Assembly (NCBI GenBank): GCA_963575745.1
Contig: CAUYUJ010015516.1
Span: forward strand, 149,501 to 213,500
DNA: 64,000 bases
Direction: 5' to 3'
DNA from: Prorocentrum cordatum
Taxonomy: Eukaryota; Sar; Dinophyceae; Prorocentrales; Prorocentraceae
A program made the position numbers and the translations under genes. Shown piece by piece: positions 41,030 to 52,434 of this stretch (position 1 is the first letter of the stretch; the number at the start of each line of letters is the position of its first letter). The notes under the pieces were generated by a model that ran no database searches, was not told where the DNA came from, and saw nothing but the letters and a program-made list of their open reading frames with translations.

Positions 41030-43484
41030 GGCTTTCAAGCGGGGTAGAGGCTTTCAGTAGGAATATGTTTGTACAGGCTCTCAACATAGATCCTGTTTGT
41101 AGAGGCTCTCAATCGGAATCCCTTTGTGCATGCTCTCAATGAGAATCCTTGTCTATTGGCTTTCAATAAGGCTCCTTTTGTAAAAGATTTCAACCATTTT
41201 GTAGAACGCTCTCGATAAGAATCCTGTGGTCGAGGCTTTCAAACGGAATCCTGCTGTATTGACTCTCAATAAGAATCCTTTCGTCGAGGCTCTCGGTATG
41301 AATCGTTTTGTGGAGGCCCACACAAGGAATACTGTGGTAGAGGCTTTCAATAGGAATCCTTTTGTAGAGGCTCCCAATGGGAACTATTTTTGTAGAGACT
41401 CTAAATAGGAATCCTTTTGTGGAGGCTCTCGATTAGGAATCCTTTTGTGCATGCTCGCACTAGGAATCCTTGTGCATCGGCCTTCAATAAGTCTTCTTTT
41501 GTGGAAGGCTTCAACCGTAATCATTTTGGCAACCACTCTCAATAGGAATCCTGTGGTAGAGGCTTTCAAACGGAATCATGAGAATCCTTTTGTAGAGACT
41601 CTCGATATGAATCCTTTTGTAGAGGCTCTCAGTAGGAATCCTTGCTGTAGAGGTTCACACGAGGAATCCTTGTGGAGGCTCTCAATCGGAATCCTTGCGT
41701 ACATGCTCTCAATAGGAATCCTGTTGTATTGGCTTTCAATAAGAATATGTTTGTATGACTTTCAGTCGGAATCCTTTTGTAGGGGCTCTCACTAAAAATC
41801 CTTGTTGTATAGGCTTCCAAAAAGAATCCTTCTGTAGATGCTCTCAATAGGAACCATTTGTATTTGCTTGCAATAAGAATCCTTGCGTAGATGATCTCAA
41901 TCGGAATCATTGCGCAAAGGATTGCAATAGGAATCCTTTCGTAGAGGCTCTCAAAAGGAATCCTTATGTAAAGGCTTTCAATAAGAATGAATCCTGTTGT
42001 GCAGGCTCTCAACAGGAATCCTTTAGCACTGGCTTTCAATAGGGATATTTTGGTGAAGACATTTATTCGGAATCCTTTTTGTAGAGGTTCTCAATTGGAA
42101 TTCTTTCGTACAGGCTCTCAATAGGAATCCTTGCGTAGAGGCTTCCAATAGGAATCCTTGCGTAGAGGATCTCACTCTAAATCATTGCGTGGATGATTTC
42201 AATAAGGATCGTTTTGTAGTGGCTCCCAAAAGGAATCTTATTGTAGAGGCTGTCAACCAGAATCCTTGTGTGAATGAGTTCATTAGGAACCCTTTGGTAG
42301 AGGCTCTCAGTAGGAATCCTTTTGCAGAAGTTTGCAAGCCGAATCCTTCTGGAGAGGCTCTCATTAGGAATCCTTTTGTAGAAACTCTCAATACGAATCC
42401 CTGTTGTAGCGGCTCTCAATCGGAATCCTCTTGTATTGGCTTTCAATAGGAATCCTTGTGCAGATGATTTCAATGGGAACCCTTGTAGAGATACTCGATA
42501 GGAAACCTTTTGAAGAGGCTTGCAATTGGAATCCTTGTGTAGAGGCTCTCACCAGGAATCCTTGTGTAGAGGCTCTTAATACGAATCCTTGTGTATTGGC
42601 TTTCACTGGGGATCCTTTTGTTTTGGCATTGAACCCCGTTGTAAGGGCTTTCAATCAAATCCTGTTGCAAAATAGTTGTACTAAGTATCCTTTTCTTAGA
42701 AGATCTGAGTAGGAATCCTTGTGCCGAGGCTTTCAATAGGAATCCTTTCGTAGAGGCTCTCAACCGGAATCTTCTTGTATTTGCTTTCAATTGGAAGCCC
42801 TTTTTGTAAAGGCTTTCAATTTAAATTCTTATGTAAAAAGTTTCAAAGGTTTCGATCGGAATGTTTGTAGAAACTCCCAATAGGAATCCTGTGGTAGAGG
42901 CTTTCACACGGAGTCATTGCGCATATGCTCTCAATCGGAATCCTTGTTGTAGAGGCTTTCAATAGAAATCCGTGGGTAGAGGCACTCACCAAGAATCCTT
43001 TTTGCATAGGCTCTAAATGAGAATCCTGTTGCAGAGGAGTTCAACAGGAATCCTTTTGTAGAAGCTCTCAACAGGAATCCTTATGTAGAGGCTTGCATTC
43101 AGAATTCTTTCGTCGAGGCTTTCAGTACGAATCCTTTTGTAAAAGATTTCAATAAGAATCCTGTTGTAGAGGCTGTCGATAAGAATCCTGTTTTTGGCTT
43201 CCAATGAGAATCAATGTGTAGAGGCTTTCAATATGAATCCTTGTGTAGAAGATTTCGATAGGAATCCTTGCGTAGAGGCTCTCAATGAGAATCCTTTTGT
43301 AGAAACTTGCAATCGGAATCCTTTCGTGGAGGCTCACAATCAGAATTTGCTTGCAGAGGCTGTCCACCATAATCTTTTTTGAAGGATTCCAATCGGAATC
43401 CGAGTGTAAAATATTTCAACCGGAATCCTTTTGAAGAGGCTTTCAATAGGAATTCTTATGTCGAAGCCTTGTGTCGAATCTCGA
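41030..43484. repeat. 27-bp minisatellite array, plus orientation, part 2
   Basis: About 90 degenerate units. Part of it (about 41220-41430) is nearly the same as 39540-39740, which shows a larger-scale duplication between the two parts of the array. Confidence 0.88.
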
Positions 43485-44116
43485 TCGGGTCCAAAAACCC
43501 CCCTCGCGAAAAATCTAAGATTCCTGAAACCTTCCAAACAAAAACCTTCCAACCCCCCCCTCACGAATAATCCAAGACTCCTGGTACCTTCCAAAAAAAA
43601 TACCAAAAACCATCGTCGCGAAGAACCCGGGATTCCTGGAACCTTACAAACAAACCTTTCAAAAAACCCTCCTCACGAAAATCTAAGATTCCTGGAACCT
43701 TCCAAAAAAACGTATCAAAAACCAGCCTCGCGAAGAATCCAGGATTCCAGGCACCTTCCAAACAAAACATTCCACACACCCTCCTTGCGAAATATCCAGG
43801 ATTCCTGGAACCTTCAAAAAAAACATCCCCGAACCCCCCCTCAGGAAGAATCCAAGATTCCTGGGGCCTTCCAAAAAAAACTGTCCAAAAACCTTCCTCG
43901 CGAAGAATCCAAGTTGCCTGGTACCTTCCAAGAAAAGAAACCTTCCAAAAACCCTCCTCACGAAGAATCCAAGATTCCTCGGAACTTCCCCTCCCACAAA
44001 AAAACTGTTTAAAAACCGTCCTCACGAAGAACCCACGATTCCTGGAACCTTCCAACAAACCTTCCAACAACCACCCTCACGAAAAACCCAAGACTCCTGG
44101 AACCTCCCGAAGAACC
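43485..44116. repeat. GGTTCCAGG repeats, inverted
   Basis: The same family as 40206-41029 but in reverse complement: TCGCGAAGAATCCAGGATTC then CTGGAACCTTCCAAA. Confidence 0.88.
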
Positions 44117-44700
44117 CTCCAAAAGGATTCCTAATACAAGCCTCTACATAGGGATTCCGAATGAAAACCTCTACAAACAAATCTTGTCGGGATCATCTAC
44201 AAAATGGATTCGTATTGAGAGCTTCTACAAAAGGATTTCTAGTGAGAGCCGCTTTTACAAAAGGATTCCTATTGAACTCCTTTACAACAAGGACTCTGAT
44301 TTAACGCCTGTGCAAAAGGATTCCTATTGAGAGCTTCTACACAAGGATTCCGATTGTGAGCCTGTACAAAAGGATTCCGGTTGAGAGCCTCTACAAAAGG
44401 ATTCCGATCGAAATCCTCCACAAAAGGATTATGATTGAAAGCCTCTACAAAATGCTTACGATTGAAAGCCAATGCAAAAATATTCCGATTGAGAGCCTCT
44501 ACAACAGGATGCCTGTTGAAAACCAATACGAAAGGATTCCTATTGAAAGCCAGTGCAAAAGAATTCTGGTTGAGAACCTGTACAAAAAAAGGATTCCGAT
44601 TGAGAACCTCCGCAAAAGGATTCCTATCGAGATTGTCTACAACAATATTCCAATTGAGAGCCTCTACGCATGGATTCCGATTGAAAGCACGTGCATCGCA
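44117..44700. repeat. 27-bp minisatellite array, inverted
   Basis: Reverse complement of the 27-base unit: GAGAGCCTCTACAAAAGGAT followed by TCCTATT. It mirrors the left part of the region. Confidence 0.87.
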
Positions 44701-44816
44701 TCGGTAGAACAGGCCGAGCTGGGCATGGCGACCTAGTGTTTCTGCCTCACACCGCCCCCCTGAGCGTGCCTCTAGATTTTTCTTAGCTTTACCGTGGATT
44801 TACGCTGAGTGCTTCT

Positions 44817-45381
44817 TCAGCTGGAATGCGAGCCAGGGGCCATTGCGACTTCTTCCGCCATGGGTTCTCCTGACCTAAGATGCGCAAAAGCCTGCTTCAT
44901 GCTGCCCTCGGCCGCTTCGGTGCACCGCGTTAGCCGCGATTCCTTTGCCCTGGGCCGATCCTCAATGAACCCGATGCGAGTGCAAGCCGATGCAAAATCC
45001 AGGCAGTACACCAGGAACCCAAGCTGGATGTTACAATTATCGGTGCTCCGAAGAGTCCTGGAAGCAGCGGGGCAGAAACCATGCCAAACATCGCCTCCAG
45101 CTCGCCAATGACGCCGAAAACGCCCACCTCTGACAGAGAGCTCCTGCCAGTGGTCCAAGAGGTTGCTGAAGTACTTGCCTTGCCCGCCTTCACTGATGAT
45201 GGTGCGGGGCTCCTTGAGTCGAGCGAGTGCCCGGTGAAGGGGCCTGCCTGGCCACGCGTTTTTGTATTGCTTGGTAGCAAGGAGCTTGCTCAGTGAGACC
45301 TCTTGGAACTCCATGGGGGACTCGGCTGGGGGGCCTCAGATTCCTTTGCGCATGCCCGCGTGTAGGATTTCCTCCCAAGCC
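44817..45381 (-). pseudogene. LINE-2 ORF2 remnant downstream of the endonuclease
   Basis: Two frames (45190-45378 and 44817-45314) continue the linker region, including ALARLKEPRTIISEGGQGKY and VWHGFCPAASRTLRS. No domain is recognised. The stretch would correspond to the segment ahead of the reverse transcriptase. Confidence 0.4.
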
Positions 45382-46558
45382 TTAGGGGGGCCACAGAATA
45401 TGAGCCTCACCGAGCAGCCTCTTACCTAAGTCCTTCTGGGCCCCCGTGAGCCGGGGCGCCTGGCCCTCCGAACCCCCCTGGGCCTTCAAGAAATCCCCCA
45501 GTCGTTCGCTATGATCACTATAGTCAGGTGGGCGAACCCGGGGACCGATGCCAGGATGACGAGGTGCATTGTGATGGGGCCGAGGGGCTCGAACTCTTAT
45601 ATATGCAACCATTCTCTTCAATGCGAGCTCGACGGGTCTATGAGGAGAGAAAGGCGCGTGCGCATCCGCCACGACCGCTCCCGCATCGTTGTCCAGCGCG
45701 CGGTTCAGTGCAAAGAAGTCGATGACTGATGAGCGCGACGCAACCACGGTGGCCTCGTCAGGAGCCCCGATCACACGACCAAGTTGCGGAGGGAGACTCC
45801 TGCGTAGATCACATGTTTGCACATTGAAGTCACCGCCGACCATGAAGGGCAGATTGCGCTTGAAACAATCCCTCCAGATCGAGTCGAGAACCCTCAAGTT
45901 GAAATGAGAGAGCACCTCGGAATCTTTCAGATAGACAGAATGGCAGGCAAAGACACCCGCGGACGAACTCCGCAGGATACAGCGACTTACGCGCCCATCA
46001 AACATAGAGGCTGATTCACCGGGTTGAATACAAGTGCCTAGGTGCTTCCGAACGATCACGAAAGTGCCTGCGGATGGCCTGCCTGTGTCAGTGCCGATGC
46101 ATTGTGTGGCGTGCGCTCTCCACCCCCGCCTCTGTAGACGCGCGGCCTGATAGCGAAAAAGGGCCCCGCGAAGCATGCGCTCCCGAAGAAAAGCAACGCA
46201 CGCGGCTGTGTTCTTCACAAACTCGGTGGAACTGGGCGTTTTAGTACTGAGCGCCGCGCCCTCCAGCCCGAACATCCCCATGCCAGCTGGGCCCATTGAG
46301 CGTGGCGAACTTGATCGGCAATTGCCGAGACTCTTGCTTCGCGGGCGCCCTGAACACTGATGTTCGAAACTTGGCGCGGCAACCGGCGGGGGCGAGGTGG
46401 GCCCTGGAGCCCGAGGCGTAGACCCTCCCGTGGTCCACGAGCCCGTCGAGGCTGGAGGACCAGTCGGGGCCACTGATCCACTGGTGGCCCCTGGAAACTG
46501 GTAGATGACGACGACAAGGTGCACCAGGCCCAGCTCGAAATTGACGCACTGGTCGCAA
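45382..46558 (-). pseudogene. LINE-2 AP-like endonuclease, frameshifted
   Basis: An exonuclease/endonuclease/phosphatase-type domain that would nick target DNA. The N-terminal strand IKFATLNGPSWHG lies in the frame 46241-46558. The rest is in the frame 45382-46524 with ECVAFLRE-type helix, GTFVIVRKH, CHSVYLKDSE, FMVGGDFNVQTCDLRR (the GDFN box) and VVADAHAPFSPHRP (the final DHxP-like box, with DAHAP in place of SDHxP). A frameshift between about 46240 and 46300 separates the parts. Confidence 0.65.
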
Positions 46559-46740
46559 TCCTCGACGGCAGACTTCCGACCTGACCCCTGAGACGCCCCC
46601 CTGAAAGAGGCCCTGGGTCTCTCCTAGGGCTTAGGGGGTCTGCAGCGATCTGGTCTGCCGTCGAACCTGAACCCAAGGGGGGCGGAGTAGTCGATGAGCT
46701 CCGCGACGGCAGCGAAACCTCTGTCCATGTCGGTCCCGCG

Positions 46741-47993
46741 CTAAAGATCAGGCTCCTGCTCCTCGGTCTCCCCGACGCCCCCCCAGCTGGGCTGGGGGCG
46801 GTGGAAGACAGCAGACCCTGTAGGTCGACCGCCTGGCCCTGGGCTCCGGAAGCGAAGCTTCTGGGCGGCGTTCCGTAGGGCGCCCAGCAGCTCCCGCTCC
46901 TGCGCCGCGTCGATGCCCGACACGCGCTCACACGCCTCGGCCAAATCCGCTTCGTCGACCTCCACGGCAGGCTCCTGCGAAGAGGACGGGGGCGGACGCG
47001 GGGCACTCTTGGGAAACATGGACTCGAAGTGGCCAAGGAGAGACTCGCATTTTGCCTGCAAGCTCTCACGAACCTCAACAGCTGCGACACCTGCGATAAC
47101 ACTCCTGAACTCCCCCATGTGCAGACCGAATGACTCCATACTGGGGAGAGGGGCAGACGCGGCTCCGGCTGCAGCTTGCTTGAATTTCTCCAGAGCAGCA
47201 GATTCATCACAGATGGCCTGGTCCACTTCAGCTTTCTGGTTGACCAGCACCTCAATCTTGGACTGGAGACTCTGGGGCTGGTCACGCAGACGAGCAATCT
47301 TCTTCTCGCACTGCTTCTGCGCCTGCTCTGCTTTGAACAGGACCTTCGACGGGGGTGCGTCTTGCTGACGGGATTGGCGGGCCTCCTCATGTGCAGTGGG
47401 AAGAGCTTTCCTGGCGGATTCTGGCAGCAGATCCTTGAGACGGCCATTCGTAGCCATCTGATCGATACGGTGCAGTTCGTCAACGGGGTCACTGTGCTGG
47501 TGCTTGGGGCCAGTGTCTGGCTGCGGACGTGCGTTCCCGCCTCCAAGACCACCAGCCCCTCCTCCACCAAAACTTCCGTGACCTGGGCGAAGAAAACCTC
47601 CTGCTCCTCCACGGTTTTTGCCCCCTGCTCCTTGTCCCCCTTTTCCTTGGCCCTTGTCCTTCCGAACTCCAGCTCCAGAGAACGCCCGGGGTTCGCGAGC
47701 CCAGATAGGTGGAGGAGGTGGAATAAAGCCAGAGAGGTGCGGAAGAGCACCCTTGCAGTGGTAGCAGAAATTGAAGTGGGCGGGTTTTTTCTTGCATCCG
47801 CAGGACGGGCATACGACGCCGATCGCCGTCTTCCCATCGTGCGAGCCTTTCCCTGCCACGCCCCGCGCACGCGACAGGGAGAAACGAGGACAAGCAACTG
47901 GGGCCTGGAAACGTGGGGGCGCTGGGTGGCCCTGACCAAAACGGAAAACGGCTGAGCCCCTTGAGAGAGGTTGAGAAATTAAGGAGCAGGTCC
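46741..47993 (-). CDS. LINE-2 ORF1: zinc-ribbon and coiled-coil protein
   Basis: The frame is open from 48135 to 46741, but the upstream part translates the spliced leader and a GGA tract, so the real protein must begin inside 47993. No Met occurs in this frame until MATNGRLKDL, well downstream, so an upstream frameshift or non-AUG start is possible. Features in order are a zinc-ribbon-like VVCPSCGCKKKPAHFNFCYHC (four Cys in two CxxC pairs), a Gly-rich stretch, a long coiled coil (KAEQAQKQCEKKIARLRDQP to ALEKFKQAAA) and an acidic C-terminal helix. Such ORF1 proteins bind the element RNA. Confidence 0.6.
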
Positions 47994-48015
47994 CTTGAGC
48001 CAAAATGGCTACGGC
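47994..48015 (-). other. Complete dinoflagellate spliced-leader sequence
   Basis: The minus strand reads G then CCGTAGCCATTTTGGCTCAA and G, a perfect match to the canonical 22-nt dinoflagellate spliced leader (first base D). It sits exactly where the 5' end of the LINE-2 transcript would be, directly against a GGA/CCT tract. A leader in the genome ahead of coding sequence is the mark of a trans-spliced mRNA that was reverse transcribed and reinserted. Confidence 0.95.
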
Positions 48016-48075
48016 CTCCCCATCCTCCTCCTCCTCCTCCTCCTCCTCCTCCTCCTCCCCCTCCTCCTCTATTTC
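48016..48075. repeat. (TCC)n tract at the LINE-2 5' junction
   Basis: TCC/CCT trinucleotides on the plus strand directly abut the spliced leader. Confidence 0.9.
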
Positions 48076-48591
48076 CCCATTTCGCTTTTCCGCTTTGCGT
48101 TCCCCGTGCCCGCGCGCGCCCCGTCGCTCCTGCACGCCCCGTTCCTCTCGAGCGCGCGTCGCTGGAGGTCGGTCGGGGCCCCTTTCCGAGGATCGACCGC
48201 TACGCCTCCCCAGGGGCGCGCCCTGGCCAGACTTCCGGGGGGGGGCTATCCACGGCTGCGAGAACCTCCGAGAGGCTCAGCAAAACAACATACTGGGTAG
48301 TCGAAGCCAATCTGGCGCCAATCTGGCAGGCCCAATCTGGCAAGCGGGGGCAATCTGGCGAGGGGGCCAGCGCGAATCCAGTCTAGCGAATAACCCAAAT
48401 CCTCCAATATGGCCAGGCCAGATTGGCCCTTGGGGCCCAATCCAGTCTGACAGTCTGGCCTTCGACTACCCAGACATAACAGCGCCCAGACGCACCGACA
48501 TCAGACAGGCCGCTTTCTCGAGACATGCCCCCCGGACCTCTCGACCCCTTCTGGGAACCAGATGCTCGCCCTGGGTAGTTTTCGGCGGCCC

Positions 48592-48623
<32 letters not shown>

Positions 48624-48630
48624 GAGTGCA
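48076..48630. other. No gene; 195-bp inverted-repeat element and (GGA)n
   Basis: The element at about 48286-48480 has arms CTGGGTAGTCGAAG (48294-48307) and CTTCGACTACCCAG (48460-48473), with further imperfect matches beyond. Between them AATCTGGC recurs several times in both orientations, and GGCCAGATTGG gives extra pairing. It is a MITE-like candidate. A (GGA)n tract lies at 48599-48626. Confidence 0.65.
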
Positions 48631-48818
48631 CGGCCCCCGAGGACGACCGACGACGGCGGACGACACGTCACCTCCTCAAGGCAGCAACAGTGGCAGGCGG
48701 GGCCCGCCTGCGGAGCTGGATGAGGCGGGCTTTGGCCAGCTTCTCCAGTCGCTCTCTCTCGCGGGGCTCTGAAACACGGGGCCACCATTTAGCTTCATGG
48801 TAGCACGTGTAGCAATAA

Positions 48819-51763
48819 TCAACATACAAGGCGACACTGATGAGCTGGGAGAGACCAAGGGGGGAGAAGCAGGAAGAGAGAAGCGCGAGCAGAGGCAGAG
48901 GCGGAAGCAAACGAGGACGGGAGCGAAGGGAGAAGACAGCACACGGGCGAGAAGCAGGGACAGACACGAAGGTGAAGCATGCAGTCGGCAGAGGCCATGT
49001 CACAAAATCTACAATTGAGAGTAACACCTCGAAACCGACGCGAGGTGCACCAATAATTACAACACGTGCGTATTACATTCGCTACAACACAGGCAGGAGC
49101 ATGTTTGCAAAGACGCTGGAGAGCAATATACATAAGATCAAGTTGAGCGAGGGATTGAAGCGAGCCGAACTTCTTAAGCCTTACCTCAAAAATCGACCGC
49201 AACGAAATCGGAGACAGAGCGAGGAGGGCGGACTCAGTCACGGCTTGAATCTTGGGGGCGCCGAATGGCGGGACGGTCGGGATGGACGTGAGCTTACGAA
49301 AGTTGGTAATCATGGCGTACACGACAGACGACTTCCACACCTTGTACCATTTCCATACTACGAGCATGTTGTCCGCATCACTCTCATCTTCGAAAAAGGC
49401 CCTGGCGTCGTCGAAAGCGGGCGACATGATCGCCGCTCTGCACATGGCTGCTCGACTTGCCGCCTCGAGAGAACGAGCCTGAGTCGGGGAACCCCACTCA
49501 CGGAGCTGCTGCAGGAGGCTCTGGGGGAGACCATTGTTCGGGGCGTTGGTCACGCACTGCTGCGCTTTACGCGCAGCCTGAAGAGCCTGCTTAGTGGGGG
49601 GGTAGAACTGGGCAACATGCATCAGGACCGAGAAAGCCAAGAGGTTCACCATGAGAAGGGATTTGCATAACCCAGCCCCGACATGTTTGATTTCATGAGC
49701 CCGCGAGATACACTTCATAGCAGGAGGACCCCAACTGGCGTTTCGACCATCTTCCCCAATATATACTCCAAGATACTTGCCTGCGCGCTGGAAAGTGAGG
49801 CCCTCGGCGGTCCTCGCACCAGAGGCGACCATTCTCTCACGGCACTGTTCCTGAGTCAGGTCCCCAAGCGGAACAATGACCGACTTCTCAAGGTGAATGT
49901 GAACACCTGCAGCTGCACCGGCAATCTTCCATGCAGGTATGAGATCACGGAAGGCGGAGAAGACACCAGCAGCGGCAACGCCGATGTCGTCCGCGAAAGC
50001 TGCTAAGCATGAGAGACGCCTGGGTATACGGGCGAGCATGAAACGGATGAGCGGGTCAAGGGCGAGGCAGAAGATGGTGCCTGAGAGCGGGCATCCTTGC
50101 TTGATCCCACGAGAGGCTACGAAGGAGGCCTTGCGGATCCCATTGAAGTTGATGTTGATTTTAACGTCGTTGTATAACGCGTGCACGGCATTGATGACGA
50201 AGGAAGGGATACCCATGGCCCGAAGAACCCAGAAGATGAAACTGTGCAATAAACTAAGAAAAGCAGCCCGAACATCGTAATAAATGGTCCCCGCGTTTTG
50301 GTGGCCGTACTGGGCGAACCAAGACACTGCCTTACTCTCGAGGTTGATAATATTCTCGTTCATGTAACGGCCAGCGATAAAACCTCGCTGATTGCCTAGC
50401 ACAGTTTGGGCAGCGACCCTAGAGAAGGACCTGTTGAGGGCGACGGAGACCAGCTTGTTATCATAATTACCAAGGGTAATGGGACGAGTAACCTCGGGCT
50501 TACGAATGATGAGCTGGGGGGTGTCCTCTGGGTCGCTGCCCTTGGCGAGAAAGACGGTCATGCCATGGTTTAAACCGACGGGGGCGCTTCCATTCGCGAG
50601 CATCTCGGAATAAAGTCCATAAAGAGCGTCGACAACTGCGGGCCCTCCCTTGGAATAACAACTGCACGGAATGCCGTCGGGGCCAGGGGCAGAGTCAGAA
50701 ACCTTGGAAAGGAGGCAGGCAAACTCCTGAGGATCAATTTTCCCGAGGATTCCAGGAGGGCAAGGTTGAACGAAATCCCTAAGCAGTTGTCGGTCCTCTG
50801 TCGAGCAGTCGACACACGAATGTACTTGGCCCCAGTAGGCTGCGAGCTCGGTGGCGACGCACTCTGGATCTGCGTTGGCCTTGCCAGTCGGATCCGAGAC
50901 GCCAGATAGAGAAATGCGCCGATGCTTCCTTCGCCACGCTGTCTGGTATTTGTAGAGCTTGATTTTGACGTCACGCTTGCGGGAGTCAGAAATGGCTTGT
51001 TGCTCGACTTCGTTGATTTGCTGAGAGATGAGCTCGTGCTTCATTTCGTTCAGGTGGGAATGGAAGCTCCGAACGTCTAGCCACATGGCAGACTCTGGGT
51101 CGAGGAAGCGGCTCAGCACGGGGTAGGCCAGGACAGCCTTGCGCACCAGCCAGAGCTGCCCTCGCAGCGTGCCTCGAAGCGCTGAAAGAGACCATGCAAT
51201 TTTCTCAGCCAGCGACTTGTTGGTCTGCTCAGCGCTGAAGTTAATGACATCCTTGCACGCCTGCACAAGGATGTCCTTGGTCTGCGAGCGCTTTTCGAAC
51301 GGATCGTCCGAGAGCGGTCCCACCAGGGAAAGTAAATCACTGACAGCGACAGGAAACTGCGAATGTTTGGCGACCCACCTTGGAACACGAAAACCACAGC
51401 TGGGCCCAGGGCTGAGCGTAAGACAAACGGGGGCATGGTCCGATAGTTTGCCGACCTTCGAGATGGGCTCCAGGGTGAGGGCCTTGGGGTGGTATTCAAG
51501 TATGGTAGCGCTGAACATGTTTGTGTATATACGATCGATACGGCTGTAACTTTGCACGGCTTGAACTCCTTCCTCCTCCTGAGTCACCCTGTGCGCGAAG
51601 GCGGGTTGCTCGACCTCGCACAGATCAGCGAAGCGCTGCTCGAAGAAAGCGGCGGCGTCGGCACTGGAGTAATGCGCCGCGCCCGAAACATGGAAGCTGC
51701 CCTCTCCCGCCGCAGGAAAGTTGAAATCGCCTAAGACGAAGCCCGTAGCCACAGAGGGGGGGG
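48819..51763 (-). CDS. LINE-1 ORF2: reverse transcriptase, main part
   Basis: The frame runs from 52151, but only residues from about 130 on (below 51763) are real. It begins within the endonuclease with FVLGDFNF, YSRIDRIYTNMF and KLSDHAPVCLTL (final endonuclease boxes). It then enters the reverse transcriptase: PGPDGIPCSCY, RPITLGNYDNKLVSVALNR, NQRGFIAGR, TIYYDVRAAF (motif A Asp), ASRGIKQGCPLSG, and the catalytic AAFADDIGVA at about 49983-50000 (FADD form). The C-terminal zinc-like motif is LNCRFCDMASADCMLHLRVC. About 980 residues in total. The enzyme would prime reverse transcription at a nicked target. Confidence 0.88.
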
Positions 51764-52398
51764 AGAAGTGCGCGTCTAACAAGCATAAGCTGATGTTTCT
51801 GGTCATGAAGAGCGAGACAAGGATCGAGATGGATGTTGAGAAGCTGCAACGTCCCACGGCTGCCCCCCAGCGTGAGAGACTGAATTCGGCCCTGTAGAAG
51901 GACGGAGTAACGACAGTATTGGAAATGACTTCGAAGATCAGGGTGCAGAAAAATGAGAACACCTCCCGCAGACCTGCCATCGAAGAAGGACCCAATACCC
52001 CACGCGTCATGGACTTCGGAACACAGCCTCTGGAGGTCGAACGTGGTGCCTCTAGCTTCCTGGATGCAAACCACCTGGTACTTCTGGACATAGGATACCA
52101 GGCGAGACATTTTGCTTTTGACGATGCCCAGAGTCGAGGTGATGCCTCCAAAAAGCGATCGAGCGTTCCACGAAACGATACTCAAGTGAGACTCCCCGAT
52201 AAACGGCGAGTGAGTCCAATCCCCAGGAAACGAAGAGAAGCAGGACGGCCCAAAGGACGACGGTAAACAGGACCCACTCGAAGAGGTCGAACCAGTAGAA
52301 GACCCAGACGAGCCAGAAGAGGAGGACGAGGCGGTAGAAGAGCTCAGACACCTAGTAGAGGAAGGCGACGGAGGGTAGGGAACACGCATCCCAGCCAC
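51764..52398 (-). pseudogene. LINE-1 ORF2 N-terminus: AP-like endonuclease, frameshifted from ORF2
   Basis: This frame carries Ser/Gly-rich low complexity, then HLSIVSWNARSLFG (first endonuclease strand), VVCIQEARG (catalytic Glu), LLQGRIQSLTL and LLNIHLDP. The reading then breaks at a run of eight G (51756-51763), and the domain continues in the ORF2 frame. A single indel in the run would restore one long frame. This could be a sequencing error, a mutation or a programmed slip. Confidence 0.82.
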
Positions 52399-52434
52399 GA
52401 TGGCTGGATCAGACCTGGTCGGCGAGGCGCTCTT

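Larger units (their letters stand above)
44817..48015 (-). mobile_element. LINE-2: 5'-complete, 3'-truncated LINE with spliced leader
   Basis: The element begins with a full 22-nt dinoflagellate spliced leader. It then has an ORF1 with zinc motif and coiled coil, then an endonuclease and linker in broken frames. I find no reverse transcriptase motifs before the sequence runs into the inverted 27-bp array. Loss of the 3' part while the 5' end is intact is the reverse of the usual 5' truncation of LINEs, so a later deletion or rearrangement is likely. Confidence 0.75.

Noticed and set aside
39363-44700. Possible CRISPR-like array
   Set aside because: Units are contiguous degenerate 27-base repeats without unique spacers, and the genome is eukaryotic.
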